From Planctomycetaceae bacterium (GTDB lineage Bacteria; Planctomycetota; Planctomycetia; Planctomycetales; Planctomycetaceae): a stretch of 5,798 nt of DNA. This document shows positions 4,289 to 5,798 of the stretch, piece by piece. A program made the position numbers and the translations under genes. The DNA lies in assembly GCA_016765335.1 (NCBI GenBank), contig JAESQE010000208.1:1881-7678 (forward strand). The letters are read 5' to 3'. Position 1 is the first letter of the stretch, and each line of letters starts with the position of its first letter. Under the pieces are notes generated by a model, which was not told the DNA's origin, ran no database searches, and was given only the letters and a program-made list of their open reading frames with translations.

Positions 4289-5798
4289 TTATTGCCGCTC
4301 TGTTCTGAGAAGTGAACTAAGTTGACTTGATGAGGCGTCTCGTGGTCCGAGAAACGGTTCGATCATGAATCCGATTCCGACATTCCCTTTGCTGCTGTCA
4401 AGCGAAAATCCCAGGCTGATCATGAAGTCAGATCGAATCCCGGTAACCGTTAACGATTGACCGCGATCCTGCATTTCAGCAATATCATAGGCGGTTCCAA
4501 AGGTGGCAATCCATTTCGGACTCATTGCATAACTGGTGCTCGCGGTGAGCAACTTGCTATTAATCGGCCCGCCTTGAAGTTGTCGATAGCCAAGGTACAA
4601 GCCACCTCGCGTGCTACGCTGGCTCAGAATTCCCACATCCCAGAGTTTAGGAGCGCCCTCAAAAAAGTCGAATTGTCCGTTAGCCAAAATCTTTGTTCGA
4701 CTCCCCACATCCCAGACATAATTCGAAGTGAGAAGCCCCAGGCTTTCTCCGAAGTTGTCATCATCAGCATCTGGAAAGTAGGAAAGTCCCAGATCCAGTC
4801 TCATCCAATCTTTAATGCGTTGTCGATCTGGAGGCCCCACTTTAGTTTGCAAGCGATGATTCCATGTTGCACGTACAACCTGCTGGTCATCCACGAGTTC
4901 GAAGTAAGGGGAACTGACATTTCGAGCTGCACCGCTACGAACTGCAAATACTCTGGGGTCAAATTGCCCAGGAAGTAGTGTCGAATTCATTAGCCCAAAC
5001 GAATTGAACATCAAACGAGTTCGGAATCGTTCCTGAGCGTTTTCGTCGAACTCGTTGTATTGAGGGACATCAGACAAATCCTGGCTGGAATCGGCAAAGT
5101 AGTATTCCAGACCAAGCACGTGCTTGTGAGCCAGCCCGTTGAGATTCAGGATTCTGCTATGAACATCAGGGAATATTTTTGAAAGCATCAGGTTGGCTTT
5201 AATGCCCGTGCTTCCGAAATATCGTTGCAGGCTGTTGTTTGTGAAACCATCATCTTGCCAGAACGCAGCTTCTCCCAGAATGTAAGGGTTGATTTTAAGC
5301 GGCCCTAAATTGAACGGTACAGCCAGTTCGTGTCGTGAAGAAAAAACTCCTCCTTCAGCCCTGGGTGTGTACCACAATGGCACAAAAAGATCGTTCGGAT
5401 CGTCAGGAGCAACCGCAGGTTTGAGCTGTCCGTAGCCAGCCGAAGAGCGAGAACTGTAAACCAAGCGATCTCCCAGGAACGTTTCCCCAAGAATTGTCAT
5501 ATCTGCTTTGGGCAGCCATTGTGTATCGGATTCGAAATCGTTGAGCTGGGCACGCCCCATCACCGAGGCGGCGACGTTGTCCTGCTGGTAATCAAGACGG
5601 AGTAGCGATTCGTTATCTTTTCCCTGGTCCCATTCATTTTCAGAAAATCCTTCGAGAAAGTTTCGGTCACTGAGGAAACCAATTTCTCCGGTCAGGGAAA
5701 GTGAATTCGTAAATTGTTGTCGATGTCGCCAGAGAACGCGCCCGCGTGTGTTGGAAGAAACATCTAAACTTCTGCGATCCAGCCCCAGGTTATCGGTG
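4289..5798 (-). CDS. lptD: LptD-like outer-membrane LPS assembly protein, C-terminal part (5' end outside window)
   Basis: LptD with LptE forms the outer-membrane pore that delivers lipopolysaccharide to the cell surface. The frame is open to the right edge, so the true start, signal peptide and N-terminal jellyroll are missing. The 502 residues visible are barrel sequence: many alternating amphipathic strands ending in aromatic residues, e.g. LLRLDYQQDN (65-74), SKLLTASTSYAMSPKWIATFGTAYDI and SDFMISLGFSLD near the end. Fragment residues 40-64 (GFLSDRNFLEG...NEWDQGKD) match the pattern I associate with OstA/LptD homologues of planctomycetes. An internal GTG at 5563 could be mistaken for a start, but the coding sequence clearly continues upstream for at least 78 codons. 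After the last strand (GNVGIGFMIEPF) there is a Ser-rich tail of about 20 residues ending in RTERQ, so the protein does not end in an aromatic residue. It is the first visible gene of a unit with the DgkA-like gene. The assignment to LptD and not another large barrel is probable. Confidence 0.75.
   Translation of the reverse strand, partial: TDNLGLDRRSLDVSSNTRGRVLWRHRQQFTNSLSLTGEIGFLSDRNFLEGFSENEWDQGKDNESLLRLDYQQDNVAASVMGRAQLNDFESDTQWLPKADMTILGETFLGDRLVYSSRSSAGYGQLKPAVAPDDPNDLFVPLWYTPRAEGGVFSSRHELAVPFNLGPLKINPYILGEAAFWQDDGFTNNSLQRYFGSTGIKANLMLSKIFPDVHSRILNLNGLAHKHVLGLEYYFADSSQDLSDVPQYNEFDENAQERFRTRLMFNSFGLMNSTLLPGQFDPRVFAVRSGAARNVSSPYFELVDDQQVVRATWNHRLQTKVGPPDRQRIKDWMRLDLGLSYFPDADDDNFGESLGLLTSNYVWDVGSRTKILANGQFDFFEGAPKLWDVGILSQRSTRGGLYLGYRQLQGGPINSKLLTASTSYAMSPKWIATFGTAYDIAEMQDRGQSLTVTGIRSDFMISLGFSLDSSKGNVGIGFMIEPFLGPRDASSSQLSSLLRTERQ

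Noticed and set aside
4457..4978. 173-codon plus-strand frame
   Set aside because: It is entirely antisense to the well-supported lptD-like coding sequence and has no protein-like pattern or ribosome site.
5305..5563. GTG at 5563 as the true start of the lptD-like gene
   Set aside because: The same frame stays open to the window edge and encodes barrel-like sequence with a recognisable FLSDRNFLE stretch upstream, so this codon is an internal valine.
1..5798. A defence, toxin-antitoxin or other novel multi-gene system
   Set aside because: No nuclease, helicase, reverse transcriptase, toxin or phage-like gene is visible. The complete genes are metabolic, envelope-related or single orphans.

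Overview
The window looks like chromosomal DNA of a Gram-negative-type environmental bacterium, most likely a planctomycete. This is an inference from four things: the LptD-like barrel protein, whose style (a 'FLSDRNFLE...ENEWDQGKD' stretch) I associate with planctomycete homologues; a secreted protein of planctomycete flavour; mid-range GC (about 54% in sampled stretches of the kinase gene); and gene starts with little Shine-Dalgarno signal. No RNA genes, CRISPR array or transposase were found.

Layout, left to right. (1) Positions 1-237 are non-coding and carry two copies of a 23-base REP-like palindromic element in opposite orientation (86-108 and 200-222). (2) Positions 238-702 encode a small, AT-rich, membrane-anchored protein of unknown function. 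A third, variant REP-like element (698-724) supplies its last codon and its stop. (3) Positions 734-2146, minus strand, encode a complete glycerate 2-kinase of the DUF4147/MOFRL family. (4) Positions 2147-2593 are a divergent intergenic region with no convincing gene. (5) Positions 2594-3421, plus strand, encode an exported protein of unknown function. (6) Positions 3422-3839 lie between convergent genes and hold hairpins plus a long imperfect inverted repeat of the 'CACGAAGACTCAAAGACACGAAG' type. (7) Positions 3840-5798, minus strand, are a two-gene unit: the C-terminal 502 residues of an LptD-like outer-membrane protein, then, after 14 bases, a small three-helix membrane protein resembling DgkA (diacylglycerol/undecaprenol kinase) that lacks the family's catalytic Glu and Asn.

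Functionally the window is mixed. The kinase feeds glycerate into central carbon metabolism as 2-phosphoglycerate. The LptD/DgkA-like pair concerns the cell envelope. The rest is accessory or lineage-specific. There is no clear undescribed multi-gene system. The items most worth a second look are the catalytically altered DgkA-like protein next to lptD, the AT-rich gene framed by REP-like palindromes, and the long inverted repeat at 3631-3706.
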